DNA of 64,000 nt from Falsiroseomonas frigidaquae (GCF_012163145.1 NZ_JAAVTX010000007.1:248001-312000), one strand, 5' to 3'; shown: positions 24,227 to 34,567, counted from the first letter of the stretch. Notes: generated from the letters alone by a model not told the origin. Translations and numbers: made by a program.

Positions 24227-24813
24227 TGCAGCTTCGCCAGTTCGGCCGCGACGGTGCTGATCTTCGCCACCGGGCGCAGCGCCGCGATCGCCGTCTCATG
24301 CACATCGCGGGAGAAGGCGGCGCAGGCATCCTCCAGCACCGTCACGTCGAATTCCCGCACATGCGCGCCGCGCACGGTGGAGGACACGCCACCATTGGTG
24401 ACGATGCCGGCCACCAGCAGTTTCTTCACGCCGGCCTTACGGAGCAGCCATTCCAGGCGTGTCTGGTAGAAGGCATCGTAGCCCACCTTCTCCACCGGCA
24501 GATCGGACGGCGCGAGCTCATCCACCACCGCATGGCCCCAGCTTCCCTGCACGAAATCGCCCTTCTTCAGGAAGGGCCGCAGGTGGCGCAGATGCGGGTC
24601 GATGAAGGGTTCTCCCTGCTTGCCGGTGAACAGGGTGAAGTGGGTGGACGCGATCCAGCCGCCCTTCTCCCGCAGCCTGTCCGCCAGCGGCTTCAGCCGC
24701 GCCGGGATGGCGGCGATCTCCGCCGCCCCCTGCCCGGCCCGGCCATAGGCGCCGTCGGGATGGATGAAATCATTCTGCAGGTCGCACAGCAGCAGCGCGG
24801 TATCGGCCAGCAT
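24223..24813 (-). CDS. Isochorismatase-family hydrolase lacking the catalytic Cys
   Basis: The protein has 196 residues from an ATG with GGGAG 8 nt upstream. The fold is clear. LLLCDLQNDFI has the first catalytic Asp, FLKKGDFVQG has the Lys, and VAGIVTNGGVSSTVRGA stands where amidohydrolases of this family have TNxCVxxT. The nucleophilic Cys is replaced by Gly. In EntB/PhzD isochorismatases the Cys is likewise absent, since they hydrolyse a vinyl ether without it. The enzyme may therefore use water directly or do something other than amide hydrolysis. Genomic position between HyuA and the FAD enzyme points to a step in the same catabolic route. Confidence 0.87.
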   Translation of the reverse strand: MLADTALLLCDLQNDFIHPDGAYGRAGQGAAEIAAIPARLKPLADRLREKGGWIASTHFTLFTGKQGEPFIDPHLRHLRPFLKKGDFVQGSWGHAVVDELAPSDLPVEKVGYDAFYQTRLEWLLRKAGVKKLLVAGIVTNGGVSSTVRGAHVREFDVTVLEDACAAFSRDVHETAIAALRPVAKISTVAAELAKLQ

Positions 24814-24818
24814 TCGCG

Positions 24819-26897
24819 TCACTCCCGCTCGATGATCAGATTGCCGTAGCCATCGACGCGGGCGACCAGATCCGGGTCCACCACCACCGTCGCATCCGGC
24901 TGTTCCAGGATGGCCGGGCCATGCACCCGCGCACCCTCTGGCAGGTCCAGCCGAGACCAGACGTTCGCCGCGTGCCAGGCGCCGTCGAACCACACCTGGC
25001 GCACGCCACGCGCCGCACCTTCCACCGTGGCGTCCTTGGGCGGCGCCAGCGCCTTCAGGTCGAAATCGGGGCGCACGCCGATGGCCGCCGTGCGCAGCGA
25101 GACGATGCGGATCGGCAGTCCCGGCAGCAGCCGGCTGAAGGCGGTCTGGTAGGCGGCTTCGAAGGCGGTGCGGATGATGGCCTCGGACACCCCCGTCGTG
25201 CCGTCGATCACATGCACCGGCACCGGCACGCCCACCGTGTGGGTCTGGCCGGCATAGTGCATGTCCAGCTCGAAGCGGATTTCCGTGCGCGTCACGGGAA
25301 GGCCGGCGCCATCCACCACGGCGCGGGCGGCAGTGGCCTCCTCCACCATCCGCTTGTCGAGCGCGAAGGCATCGATGCCATTGAGATTCAGGTTCAGCGT
25401 GCGCACCTGGTCGTGCCGCACATCGGCGATGACGCAGCCAATCGCCGAGGTCACGCCCGGGAAGCGCGGCACCAGCGCGGCCTGCAGGCCGACTTCCTTG
25501 ATCAGCGCGCCGACATGCAGCGCACCGCCGCCACCGAAGGGCAGCGCCACGAACTTCTGCGGGTCATGCCCACGCTCGATGGAGACGAGCCGGATGGCGC
25601 CGGCCATTTTCGCATTGGCGACGCGCACGATGGCCTCCGCCGCCTGCATGGGATCGAGGCCGAGCGGCCCGCCCACATGCTCCGCGATGGCGGCCTTCGC
25701 CCCCTCCACATCCAGCCGCGCCAGCGCGCCGCCGATCGGCTTGTCGGCATTGATGCGGCCAAGCACGACATTCGCATCCGTCAGGGTCGGTCGCGTATTG
25801 CCCTGGCCGTAGCAGACCGGCCCCGGGCGGCTGCCGGCGGATTCCGGCCCCACCTGCAGCAGCCCGCCACGATCGACATGCGCGATGGAGCCACCGCCGG
25901 CGCCGATGGTGGTGATCTCGATCATCGGGCTGCGGATCACCAGGCCGAAATCGATGGTCGCCTGAGCCGCCAGCTCCATCCGCCCGCGACTGACCAGCGA
26001 GACGTCGAAGCTGGTACCACCGAGGTCGCAGGTGATGGCGTTCTCGAACCCCGCCGCCTTGGCGATCGCCGCCGCCGCGATCACGCCGGCAGCGGGGCCG
26101 GACAGCGCGGTGCGCACCGGCACGCCGCGCGCCGTTGCGGTGGACATGATGCCGCCATTCGACTGCACGATGTGGAAGCGGCCGCTGAAGCCATCCTCGC
26201 CCAGCGCGCGTTCCAGCTTGCCGAGATAGCTGGCGACGACCGGCTGCAGATAGGCATTCAGCGCGGTGGTGGAGGCGCGCTCGAACTCCCGGATCTCCGG
26301 CAGGATCTCGGACGAAACCGAGACATGCGGGTTCGGCCACATCGCCCGCACCGCCATGGCCGCGGCCCGTTCATTGCGTGGGTTGGCGTAGGAATTGATG
26401 AAGACGATGGCGCAGGCTTCCGCACCGCGTGCCAGCAATTCCCGCGCCGCCTTCTGCACCTCCGCCGCGTGGACCTGGGTGTGGATGGTGCCATCCGCCA
26501 GCACGCGCTCCGCCACCTCCACCCGCATGTCGCGTTCCGTCACCGGCTGGAATTCGCCCCACAGCCCCCAGGTGTGGCGGCGGTCGCGGCGGCGCATCTC
26601 CAGCACGTCCCGGAACCCGGCGGTGGTGATGATGCCGAGCTTGCAGCCCTTGCGTTCCAGCAGCGCATTGGTGCCGACCGTCGTGCCGTGCACGATCGCC
26701 TCGAACCCCGCCGGGCCGCCGAGCTTTCGCAGGCCGGCCATGAAGCCCACCGCCTCATCACCACGGTTCGACGGCACCTTGGCGACACGGAAGGTGCCGA
26801 GCGCAGGATCGAACAGGAACAGATCGGTGAAGGTGCCGCCGACATCTACTCCGACCACCGGGCCAACCCCCGACCCAACCATGGAATCGCCGCTCAT
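24819..26897 (-). CDS. hyuA: Hydantoinase/oxoprolinase subunit A (HyuA)
   Basis: The subunit has 692 residues. It has a hydantoinase A N-terminal domain with the ASKHA-type ATP loop VVGVDVGGTFTDLFLFDP. The central hydantoinase/oxoprolinase domain carries the second phosphate loop ITCDLGGTSFDVSLVSRG. A C-terminal domain begins near residue 520. With HyuB it forms an ATP-dependent enzyme that opens five-membered cyclic amides (5-oxoproline, N-methylhydantoin) or carboxylates ketones, as acetone and acetophenone carboxylases do. The start overlaps the HyuB stop by 4 bp. The neighbouring MmgE/PrpD and Liv transporter genes favour a ring-opening catabolic role. Confidence 0.93.
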   Translation of the reverse strand: MSGDSMVGSGVGPVVGVDVGGTFTDLFLFDPALGTFRVAKVPSNRGDEAVGFMAGLRKLGGPAGFEAIVHGTTVGTNALLERKGCKLGIITTAGFRDVLEMRRRDRRHTWGLWGEFQPVTERDMRVEVAERVLADGTIHTQVHAAEVQKAARELLARGAEACAIVFINSYANPRNERAAAMAVRAMWPNPHVSVSSEILPEIREFERASTTALNAYLQPVVASYLGKLERALGEDGFSGRFHIVQSNGGIMSTATARGVPVRTALSGPAAGVIAAAAIAKAAGFENAITCDLGGTSFDVSLVSRGRMELAAQATIDFGLVIRSPMIEITTIGAGGGSIAHVDRGGLLQVGPESAGSRPGPVCYGQGNTRPTLTDANVVLGRINADKPIGGALARLDVEGAKAAIAEHVGGPLGLDPMQAAEAIVRVANAKMAGAIRLVSIERGHDPQKFVALPFGGGGALHVGALIKEVGLQAALVPRFPGVTSAIGCVIADVRHDQVRTLNLNLNGIDAFALDKRMVEEATAARAVVDGAGLPVTRTEIRFELDMHYAGQTHTVGVPVPVHVIDGTTGVSEAIIRTAFEAAYQTAFSRLLPGLPIRIVSLRTAAIGVRPDFDLKALAPPKDATVEGAARGVRQVWFDGAWHAANVWSRLDLPEGARVHGPAILEQPDATVVVDPDLVARVDGYGNLIIERE

Positions 26898-28570
26898 GCC
26901 TCGTATCCGTATTCGCGCTTCGCCACATCCGCCGTCACGAAGCCGAGCCGCAGGTCGCGCGCCACGGCCTCCCTCGGCCGCTGCTTCGCATCACCCCAGC
27001 CGCCGCCGCCCGGGCTTTCCAGCCGCAGCCGCTGGCCCTTCTGCAGCTTCACGCCGACGATCTTGCTGGCCATGGGCGGCGTCTGCCAGCCCTGCCCGTC
27101 CTGCCAGGCGAAGCGGTTGAGCGCCCCCTGCCCGCCACCCGAGACACCGAAGGGCGCGTAGCGGCCACGCTCGCCCAGCAGCGCCACTTCGGTGGTACCG
27201 GGCGACAGCGCCTCGATCTCATACACCGCGCCGACGCCGCCACGATGAAGGCCGACACCGCCGCTATCCGGCCGCAACGCCCATTGCGTGAACATCACCG
27301 GATAGGCGGCTTCCATGATCTCCGCCGGCGGAATCGTCGCGGTGGAGATCGGGTTGTTGGCGTGGTGCAGCCCATCCGATTCCGGATTGCCGCCGAGCCC
27401 GCCGCCGAAGAAGGAGAACATGACCCATCGCGTGCCGTCCTGCTTCTGGCCGGACAGCGACAGCGCATTGATGGTGCCGAAGGGCGCCGCCGTGGCGCGT
27501 TCCGGCACGGCCTTGCCCAGCGCGCCGAAGATCACGCCGATCAGCCGCAGGATGGTTTCGGTATAGCCGGCCACCGGCCGCGGCGGGCCGACGCCGAGCA
27601 TCGACGTATCCGGGATGACGAAGTCGATCGGCCGCAGCACGCCCGCATTCGCCGGCACATCCGGGAAGGCGTGCTTCAGCGCGACATAGCAGGCGGCGAC
27701 GCTGGTGGCGTAGCTGATGTTGATCGGCCCGAGGCACGCCGCCGAACTGCGCGAGAAATCGAGCGTCATCCGCCCGCCCTGCACCGTCATGTCCAGCGCG
27801 ATGGTCAGCCGCTCATCCACCACGCCGTCATTGTCGAGGTAATCCTCGAAGGCGTAGTGGCCATCCGGCAGCGCCTCGACCTCTGCCTGCATCAGCGCGG
27901 CGGCGCGATCGGCGAGCGCGGTGAAGGCGGCTTCCACCACGGCATCGCCGGTATCGTCCAGCAATTCCAGCAGCCGCCGCTCACCGAGGTCCAGCGCATT
28001 CAGCTGGCCGTTGAGGTCGCCCCAGTTGGATTGCGGCACGCGCGAATTGGCGGCCAGGATGTCCAGGATGTCCTGCTGGATCACCCCGGCGCGGAACAGC
28101 TTCACGGGCGGGAAGCGCACGCCTTCCTGGTGGCTTTCCGTCGCGCGCGGATTGTAGTTGCCCGGCACATTGCCGCCGATGTCGAGCCAATGGCCGACGC
28201 TCGCCAGCCAGCAGAACAGCTTTCCCGAACGGAACACCGGCCGCACCAGCCGGAAATCGTTCAGGTGGGTGCCGCCCTCATAGGGATCGTTGAAGATGAA
28301 GGTGTCGCCCGGCTCCAGCCCGGCGCCCGCCTGCACCCGCTTGATCACGGCCTGCACGGCGAAGGACATGGCGCCGACGAAGATCGGCAGGCCCTTGGTG
28401 CCCTGCACCAGCGTGGCACCGCTCTCCGCCTGGTACAGCCCGTGGCAGGCGTCGCGCGCCTCCGCGATGATCGGGTTGAAGGCGCTGCGGTACAGCGTCG
28501 CGTCCATCTCATCGGCGATCTGTTCCAGCCGGCCCTTCAGCACGGCCAGAGTGACGGCATCCAGACTCAT
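26894..28570 (-). CDS. hyuB: Hydantoinase subunit B (HyuB)
   Basis: The protein has 558 residues. It aligns along its length with the hydantoinase B / oxoprolinase family. Features include the N-terminal DEMDATLYRSAFNPIIAEAR, GDTFIFNDPYEGGTHLNDF (metal-binding His/Asp-rich segment) and a C-terminal GGGGWGDAKQR glycine motif. It is the catalytic partner of HyuA in the cytosol. It is coupled at both ends by ATGA overlaps, to MmgE/PrpD upstream and HyuA downstream. This arrangement implies stoichiometric synthesis of the A and B subunits. Confidence 0.94.
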   Translation of the reverse strand: MSLDAVTLAVLKGRLEQIADEMDATLYRSAFNPIIAEARDACHGLYQAESGATLVQGTKGLPIFVGAMSFAVQAVIKRVQAGAGLEPGDTFIFNDPYEGGTHLNDFRLVRPVFRSGKLFCWLASVGHWLDIGGNVPGNYNPRATESHQEGVRFPPVKLFRAGVIQQDILDILAANSRVPQSNWGDLNGQLNALDLGERRLLELLDDTGDAVVEAAFTALADRAAALMQAEVEALPDGHYAFEDYLDNDGVVDERLTIALDMTVQGGRMTLDFSRSSAACLGPINISYATSVAACYVALKHAFPDVPANAGVLRPIDFVIPDTSMLGVGPPRPVAGYTETILRLIGVIFGALGKAVPERATAAPFGTINALSLSGQKQDGTRWVMFSFFGGGLGGNPESDGLHHANNPISTATIPPAEIMEAAYPVMFTQWALRPDSGGVGLHRGGVGAVYEIEALSPGTTEVALLGERGRYAPFGVSGGGQGALNRFAWQDGQGWQTPPMASKIVGVKLQKGQRLRLESPGGGGWGDAKQRPREAVARDLRLGFVTADVAKREYGYEA

Positions 28571-29958
28571 GATTTCAAAAGTTCCACCAATGCGGAGGCC
28601 TCGGTATGCGGCCCCATCCCCATCACCGCGCCCTCGATCGCCGAGGCACGCGCCCGGCCATAGACCGGGTCCGTCAATTCATGGAATTTCTCGCGCACCT
28701 CGGCCTCCGTGAAGGGGTCCTCGGTGTCGCCGCGGTTGGTCGTGACCTCCGCGACGTGGCGCGTGCCGTCCTGCATCACCAGCGTGACGCGCGCCGGGCG
28801 CAGGCCCGGAAGCTGCGCCGTCATCGCCGCATCCTCATCCACCGTCACGCGCGATGCCAGCGCCAGGATCTCGGGATTCTCCCGCGCCGGGCCGCGGAAG
28901 GCGGGCACCGTGGCGGCGCCGTGGACGATGAAGGTGGCCAGCGCGAAGGGAATGCTGAACTTCGCCGCCAGCATGTTCGGCGCCGCGGTGCTGTCGAGCT
29001 GCGCAGCCCACACGTAGGTCTCCACCGCGATCGACTTGACCTGCGCCGGGTCGAGCTTGCCGGTGCTCGCCGTGATGCGCGCCAGCGCGTCCAGCGCGCC
29101 ATGGGTGTAGCGGCAGGCGGCGTGGCGCTTGAAGTAGTTGCGCGCCACTTCCCACCGCGTGCCGAGCTCGGCCACCATCTCATCGGGGCGGAAGTCACTG
29201 CCGGAGACCTGGCCGAAGATGGTCGCGACGCCGTCGCGCTCCGCCTCGAAGCCCGCCCGCGCCAGATCCCACACCGTCAGCCCCAGCATGTTGGACACGC
29301 CGGCATAGGTGTTCCGCACGGTGCCGCCCTCCAGCATGTTGTTGCGGGAGGTGGCGAGGCCGAGCGAGGAGGCCATGTTGATCACGCCGCGGAATTCCGC
29401 CGCGCCGGCGCCATGCAACTTGGCCACAGCCACGGCCGCGCCAAGCGTGCCCCAGGTACCATGGGGATGCATCGCGACATTCAGCTTGCTGGCGATACCG
29501 ACGCGCGCGCCCAACTCATAGCCCAGCGCCAGCGCCATCAGGAATCCCGCACCATCGCCGCGCGGCGCCGCCAGCAGCGCGGGCACCACATGGATGGCCG
29601 GATGGCCGCGCGCATACTGGTTGCCCTCATCCAGCTCCAGCATGGTGCCGGAAGTGCCGTTGAGGAAGGCCGCCGTGCCAGGCCGCGCGCCGCCGGCATA
29701 GCCAATGACGGGCGAGTCACCGCCGCCTTCGCGCCAGATCATGCGCGCCGCCAGCGCATGCGCCTCGCCTTCCTGCGCGCCGGCCGCGATTGCGCCGATG
29801 CAGTCCAGCAGCGCCAGCCGCGTGCGCTGCGCCACCTCTGCCGGCAGATCCACGAAACGGGCGCGCGCCGCGAAGGCGGCCCATTCGCCGAGCCAGGATG
29901 AGGGTGGTGCGGCAAGCAGCGCGGAGGCGGGTTGTACGCCCTGCGTCACGATGGCCAT
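28567..29958 (-). CDS. MmgE/PrpD family protein
   Basis: The protein has 463 residues. It matches the MmgE/PrpD fold, a helical N-terminal domain plus a smaller alpha/beta domain. Signatures include ALLDCIGAIAAGAQEGEAHA, the GTLGAAVAVAKLHG helix and KRHAACRYTHGALDALARIT. PrpD is 2-methylcitrate dehydratase. Relatives act on itaconate, iminodisuccinate or related compounds. The family as a whole handles hydration/dehydration of small carboxylates. In hydantoinase operons it is a recurring partner of unknown exact role. It lies 16 bp after the LivF gene and is coupled to hyuB. Confidence 0.92.
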   Translation of the reverse strand: MAIVTQGVQPASALLAAPPSSWLGEWAAFAARARFVDLPAEVAQRTRLALLDCIGAIAAGAQEGEAHALAARMIWREGGGDSPVIGYAGGARPGTAAFLNGTSGTMLELDEGNQYARGHPAIHVVPALLAAPRGDGAGFLMALALGYELGARVGIASKLNVAMHPHGTWGTLGAAVAVAKLHGAGAAEFRGVINMASSLGLATSRNNMLEGGTVRNTYAGVSNMLGLTVWDLARAGFEAERDGVATIFGQVSGSDFRPDEMVAELGTRWEVARNYFKRHAACRYTHGALDALARITASTGKLDPAQVKSIAVETYVWAAQLDSTAAPNMLAAKFSIPFALATFIVHGAATVPAFRGPARENPEILALASRVTVDEDAAMTAQLPGLRPARVTLVMQDGTRHVAEVTTNRGDTEDPFTEAEVREKFHELTDPVYGRARASAIEGAVMGMGPHTEASALVELLKS

Positions 29959-29974
29959 GGTGCTTCTTCCTTCC

Positions 29975-30668
<694 letters not shown>

Positions 30669-30676
<8 letters not shown>

Positions 30677-31415
30677 GCGCGCCCCCTGACAGCCGGCTGG
30701 CCGCGCCATGGCCGAGATAGGCCTCCACCACCGCAGGCGTCGCCACCACCTCGGCCGGCGTGCCGCTGGCGATGATGCGGCCCTGCGCCAGCACATGCAC
30801 CGACTCACACAGGTTCATCACGGCCTGCATGACGTGCTCGATCATCAGCACCGTCACGCCGGAATCGCGGATGGCGCGCACCACCGGTACGATGTCGCGC
30901 ACCTCGCTGGGGTTCAGCCCGGCCAGGACCTCATCCAGCAGCAGCAGCTTCGGCTGCGTCGCCAGCGCCTTGCCGAGCTCCACCCGCTTGCGGCCGGAGA
31001 CCGTCAACGCGGCGGCAGGCTTGTCGAGTTCCGCGGTCAGGCCGACCTGTTCCGCCACCTGCTCCGCCAGCGCGATGGCATCGGCGCGACGGCGGTGGCG
31101 CAGGAAGGCGCCGACGGCGATATTCTCCCGCACAGACAGCCCGGCGAAGGGCTGCACGATCTGGAAGGTGCGGGACAGGCCCTCCGCCGCCAGCACATGC
31201 GGTGGCCGCGCGGTGATCTCCGCACCGCGCCACAGCACCTGGCCGCTGGTCGGCTTCTGGAAGCCGGAGACGATGGCAAACAGCGTGGTCTTGCCCGCGC
31301 CATTGGGTCCGATCAGCCCGGTGATGCTGCCCTCGGCGACGTCGAAGCTGGCGTCGGAGACGGCCATCAGCCCGCCGAAGCGCATCGAGACGTTGCGGAT
31401 CTGCAGGAAGCTCAT
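30669..31415 (-). CDS. Branched-chain amino acid type ABC transporter ATPase (LivG-like)
   Basis: The ATPase has 248 residues. It has Walker A GPNGAGKTT, Walker B LLLLDEVLAGL and a LivG-specific VLMIEHVMQAVM segment. The ABC signature reads LTVSGRKRVELGKAL in place of the canonical LSGGQ. This SGRKR/AGRKR variant occurs in a subset of LivG proteins that serve amide and aromatic transport systems. It lies between livM and livF with ATGA and 8-bp overlaps, so expression is translationally coupled. Confidence 0.93.
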
Positions 31416-32353
31416 CGGCGCCCCCGCAGCCAGGGCAGCAGGTTGCGCGGCGGGAAGCGCACCACCAGGATCAGCAGCACGCCGTAGATCACCAGGTCGA
31501 TGCCCGGGATGCGGCCGACCATCATGCGGGTCGCCTCCGCAAGCGTGTGCAGGATGACGGCGCCGATCACCGGGCCGAAGACTGTGCCCGCCCCGCCGAT
31601 GATCGGCGCCAGCAGCGCCTCCACCGAAATCCAGGTGCCATAGGCGATGGTGCTGTCGAGGTAGAGAAAATACTGCGCATAAAGCCCGCCCGCCGCGCCG
31701 GTCATGGCAGCGGATAGCGTGATGGCGGAGAGCTTCACCCGGAGCGCATCGACGCCGACGGCGCGTGCCGCATCCTCATTCTCCCGCACCGCGACAAGCT
31801 GCGCGCCGAGGCGGGAGCGTTCGAGCGCGCGGGTCAGCAGCAGCGCCACGACGACCAGCGCCAGCACCAGCAGGTAGAACCAGCCGCGCGATTCGAACTG
31901 GAAATTCGCCGCCCGCTGGTTCAGCGGAATCAGCAGCCCCGCCGCGCCGCCGGTGAAGGGCACGGCATTGGACAGGACTCGGAAAACCTCGGCGAAGGCC
32001 AGCGTGACCAGCGCGAAATAGCTGCCGCGCAGGCCGGAGCGGAAGGACAGGAAGCCGATCACCCAGCCCACCACCGACGCCAACGCGATGCCGGCCAGGA
32101 AGGTGACATAGGGGTTCACGCCGTAGCGCACCTGCAGCACTGCGGTGGCATAGGCGCCCGTGCCGAAGAACGCCGCATGCCCGAAGGAATACTGCCCGCC
32201 GAAGCCGCCGAGGATGTTCCAGCCCTGCGCCGCCAGGCACAGGATCAGCGTGAAGATGGCGAAGTTCAGCAGCGTGCCCGCCGTGACGAAGACCGGCAGC
32301 AGCGCCGCGACCGCGCCGAACAGCAGGATCGGCAAGACATCCCGCGCCGTCAT
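31412..32353 (-). CDS. Branched-chain amino acid type ABC permease (LivM-like)
   Basis: The permease has 313 residues and about nine hydrophobic helices. LivM hallmarks include NILGGFGGQYSFGHAAFFGT near residue 46, and ENEDAARAVGVDALRVKLSA (the EAA-like coupling loop that contacts the ATPases) near 190. GGAGTVFGPVIGAVIL comes near the C-terminus. It is an inner-membrane half of the transporter encoded together with the LivH-like permease. The start overlaps the livH stop by 4 bp. Confidence 0.93.
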   Translation of the reverse strand: MTARDVLPILLFGAVAALLPVFVTAGTLLNFAIFTLILCLAAQGWNILGGFGGQYSFGHAAFFGTGAYATAVLQVRYGVNPYVTFLAGIALASVVGWVIGFLSFRSGLRGSYFALVTLAFAEVFRVLSNAVPFTGGAAGLLIPLNQRAANFQFESRGWFYLLVLALVVVALLLTRALERSRLGAQLVAVRENEDAARAVGVDALRVKLSAITLSAAMTGAAGGLYAQYFLYLDSTIAYGTWISVEALLAPIIGGAGTVFGPVIGAVILHTLAEATRMMVGRIPGIDLVIYGVLLILVVRFPPRNLLPWLRGRR

Positions 32354-33228
32354 GCGCGCGCCCCGAACAGGCCGGTCGGCTTGAACAGCAGAACCAGGAT
32401 GAAGATGACGAAGATGCCGAGCTGCCCCAGGCTGTCGCCGAGATAGAGTCCCGACAGGCTCTCCACCACGCCGATCACCAGCCCGCCCAGCAGCGCGCCC
32501 GGCACGCTGCCCATGCCGCCGAGCACGACGATGGTGAAGGCCACCAGCACGAAGGCATTACCGACCCGCGGGTTCACATAGAACGAAGGCAGCAGCAGGC
32601 AGGCCGCCACAGCCAGGCAGGCCGTGCCGATGCCGAAGGTCACGGCGTAGACATGGCCGACATCGATGCCGACCAGCGCCGCGCCGGTGCGTTCCTTCGC
32701 CACGGCGCGGATCGCCCGCCCGGTATCGGTCATCCGCAGCAGCACGAACAGCACTGCCGCCACCACGAAGGCAACGCCAAAGCCGACGACCCGCGGGAAG
32801 GACAGCAGCATCGGTCCCGCCTCGATCACCTCCATCGCGTAGTCCACCTGCACGGACAGCGTATCGGACCGGAAGATCGCCAGCATGGCGTTCTCCAGCA
32901 CGATGGACAGGCCGAGCGTGACCAGCAGGATGTTGGAATCCTCGCCCCGGCTGGCCGGCCCGATCACCAGGCGCTGCACGCCATAGCCGAGCGCGAAGAA
33001 GATCGGCACCAGCGGCAGGATCGCGACGTAAGGGTCCAGCCCGAAGGCGGCCCAGGCCACCCAGGCGGCATACATCGCCAGCGTCAGCAGCGCGCCATGC
33101 GCGAAGTTGATGATGTGCAGAACGCCGTAGACCAGCGTCAGCCCCAGCGCGACCAGGCCATAGACCGCGCCGGTGAGGAGGCCGTTGGCCACGGCCTCCA
33201 TCACGATCTCGGGTGGAAAATTCCGCAT
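32350..33228 (-). CDS. Branched-chain amino acid type ABC permease (LivH-like)
   Basis: The permease has 292 residues. It has the LivH opening NGLLTGAVYGLVALGLTLVY and VLHIINFAHGALLTLAMYAA. A coupling loop near 165 (DTGRAIRAVAKERTGAALVG) and VLGGMGSVPGALLGGLVIGV follow. About eight transmembrane helices are predicted. An AGAGG ribosome-binding site precedes the ATG at 33228. About 110 bp rich in hairpins separates it from the upstream binding-protein gene of the same operon. Confidence 0.93.
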   Translation of the reverse strand: MRNFPPEIVMEAVANGLLTGAVYGLVALGLTLVYGVLHIINFAHGALLTLAMYAAWVAWAAFGLDPYVAILPLVPIFFALGYGVQRLVIGPASRGEDSNILLVTLGLSIVLENAMLAIFRSDTLSVQVDYAMEVIEAGPMLLSFPRVVGFGVAFVVAAVLFVLLRMTDTGRAIRAVAKERTGAALVGIDVGHVYAVTFGIGTACLAVAACLLLPSFYVNPRVGNAFVLVAFTIVVLGGMGSVPGALLGGLVIGVVESLSGLYLGDSLGQLGIFVIFILVLLFKPTGLFGARA

Positions 33229-33232
33229 GCGG

Positions 33233-33336
33233 CGCCTCTACCTCAGGCGCGCCGAGCGGCCGAATGGCCGCCGCCGCGCGTGCGGCGAAGCCAAGGCGGC
33301 CGCAGGGCCGACGCCCGGCGTGTGAGGGTCATGGAA
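33233..33336 (-). repeat. Intergenic hairpin-rich repeat, copy 1
   Basis: Read on the minus strand, this segment between the binding-protein stop and livH is clearly related to 37116-37205. Shared blocks include ACGCCGGGCG, TTGGCTTCGCCGCA and GGCGGCGGCC-TTCGGCCGCTCGG. It contains several short hairpins, for example GCGGCC-ATTC-GGCCGC. Both copies have the same orientation relative to transcription and lie directly after a binding-protein gene. Confidence 0.85.
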
Positions 33337-33340
33337 AACC

Positions 33341-34567
33341 TCAGGCCGGCCAGGGGAAGACAGCCTGGGCGTCGGCGAACTCGGCGGGGAAGATCACCTT
33401 GATGTCGTTGCCCTGGATCTGCGTATTCACCGCCTGCCCCGCCTGGTTCTGGCCGTTGACGAAGCGCGTCGGGCCATAGGGCATGATGTGGCGGTCGAAC
33501 TTGCCATCCGTCGCCGCGATCGCATCGATCACCTTGGCGCGGTCGGCGGCACCCGCGCGTTCCAGCGCATCGGCCACCAGCATCACGGCGGAATAGTTCA
33601 TCGGCGTATTGTACAGCCAGAAGCGGTTCTGCGCCTCCACCTGCCGGCGCAGCTCCGCCGTCTTCGGCTTGCGCGGGTCGGCCCAGTGGTTGACGTCCAT
33701 CACCAGGTTTGCCGCGTCCGGGAATTCCCGCACGAAGCGGTAGTTGGAGGCCGCGCCGTTCAGCACGCAGTAGATGCCCTTCGGCCGGATGCGGCGCTGC
33801 TGCAGCGTGCGGCTCAGCAGCACGAATTCGGCGTAGTAGCTGGAGGGGATGATCAGGTCCGGGTTCAGAGCGCGGATGCGCAGCGCGATGTTGGACATGT
33901 CGCGCGCCGGGGTCGGGTGGCTGATCGTCTCCAGCACCTCGAAGCCACGCTTCGGCAGCTCGGCGCCCATCAGGCGGGCCATGCCGGAGCCGAACAGCCC
34001 ATCCTCATGCACCACGACCACGGTCTTGGCCGGCTTGCCGGCGGCGTCGTTCAGCTTCACCAGGTTGTCGAGCGCCGCGGCCGTGATGCTGCCGAAGCCC
34101 GGGGAGAAGCGGAAGGTGTTCTTCAGCCCGCGCGTGACGATGGCATCCGAGACGCCGACATCCGCCACATAGGGCAGGTCGTAGCGGGACGCGGCCTGGG
34201 AGGAAGCGAGGCAGATCGGGCTGGCGAAGCCGCCGACCACGGCCACCACACCCTCCGCCTGCATGCGCTCCACTTCCGCCGTGCCGCCTTCGGGCGAGGA
34301 GCGGGCATCGCCGAACACCATCTGGATCTGCGCGCCGCCGAGGGCCTTGATGCCGCCGGTCGCGTTGATCTCATTGATCGCCAGCTCGGCGCCGAGGCGG
34401 CCATATTCGCCATCCTGCGCCAGCGCGCCGGTCACGGGCTGCAGGATGCCGAGCTTGATGGCGGCGGGCTGGGCGCGCAGCAGGCCGGGGGCGGCCAGGG
34501 TGCCGGCGGCCCCCCCTACTGCTCCAAGCAGCACGGCGCGGCGGGAGGGCTGGAATGCGTTCGGCAT
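33341..34567 (-). CDS. Branched-chain amino acid type ABC transporter substrate-binding protein
   Basis: The protein has 408 residues; ATG 34567 is used, and an ATG at 34588 is possible. A Tat-like signal (PSRRAVLLGAVGGAAGTLAA) precedes mature LGILQPVTGALAQDGEYGRL, the typical Peripla_BP_6 / LivJ opening. Later features include VVAVVGGFASPICLASSQAA and a VVVVHEDGLFGSGMARLM strand-turn. It captures the substrate of the LivHMGF-type transporter in the periplasm. It heads the 11-gene operon that continues to the molybdenum hydroxylase. The ligand is probably the compound degraded by the HyuAB and associated enzymes, which is inference from gene order. Confidence 0.92.
   Translation of the reverse strand: MPNAFQPSRRAVLLGAVGGAAGTLAAPGLLRAQPAAIKLGILQPVTGALAQDGEYGRLGAELAINEINATGGIKALGGAQIQMVFGDARSSPEGGTAEVERMQAEGVVAVVGGFASPICLASSQAASRYDLPYVADVGVSDAIVTRGLKNTFRFSPGFGSITAAALDNLVKLNDAAGKPAKTVVVVHEDGLFGSGMARLMGAELPKRGFEVLETISHPTPARDMSNIALRIRALNPDLIIPSSYYAEFVLLSRTLQQRRIRPKGIYCVLNGAASNYRFVREFPDAANLVMDVNHWADPRKPKTAELRRQVEAQNRFWLYNTPMNYSAVMLVADALERAGAADRAKVIDAIAATDGKFDRHIMPYGPTRFVNGQNQAGQAVNTQIQGNDIKVIFPAEFADAQAVFPWPA

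Noticed and set aside
24223-24813. Siderophore-type isochorismatase
   Set aside because: The missing Cys recalls EntB/PhzD, but no chorismate, NRPS or siderophore gene is nearby and the context is a hydantoinase operon.
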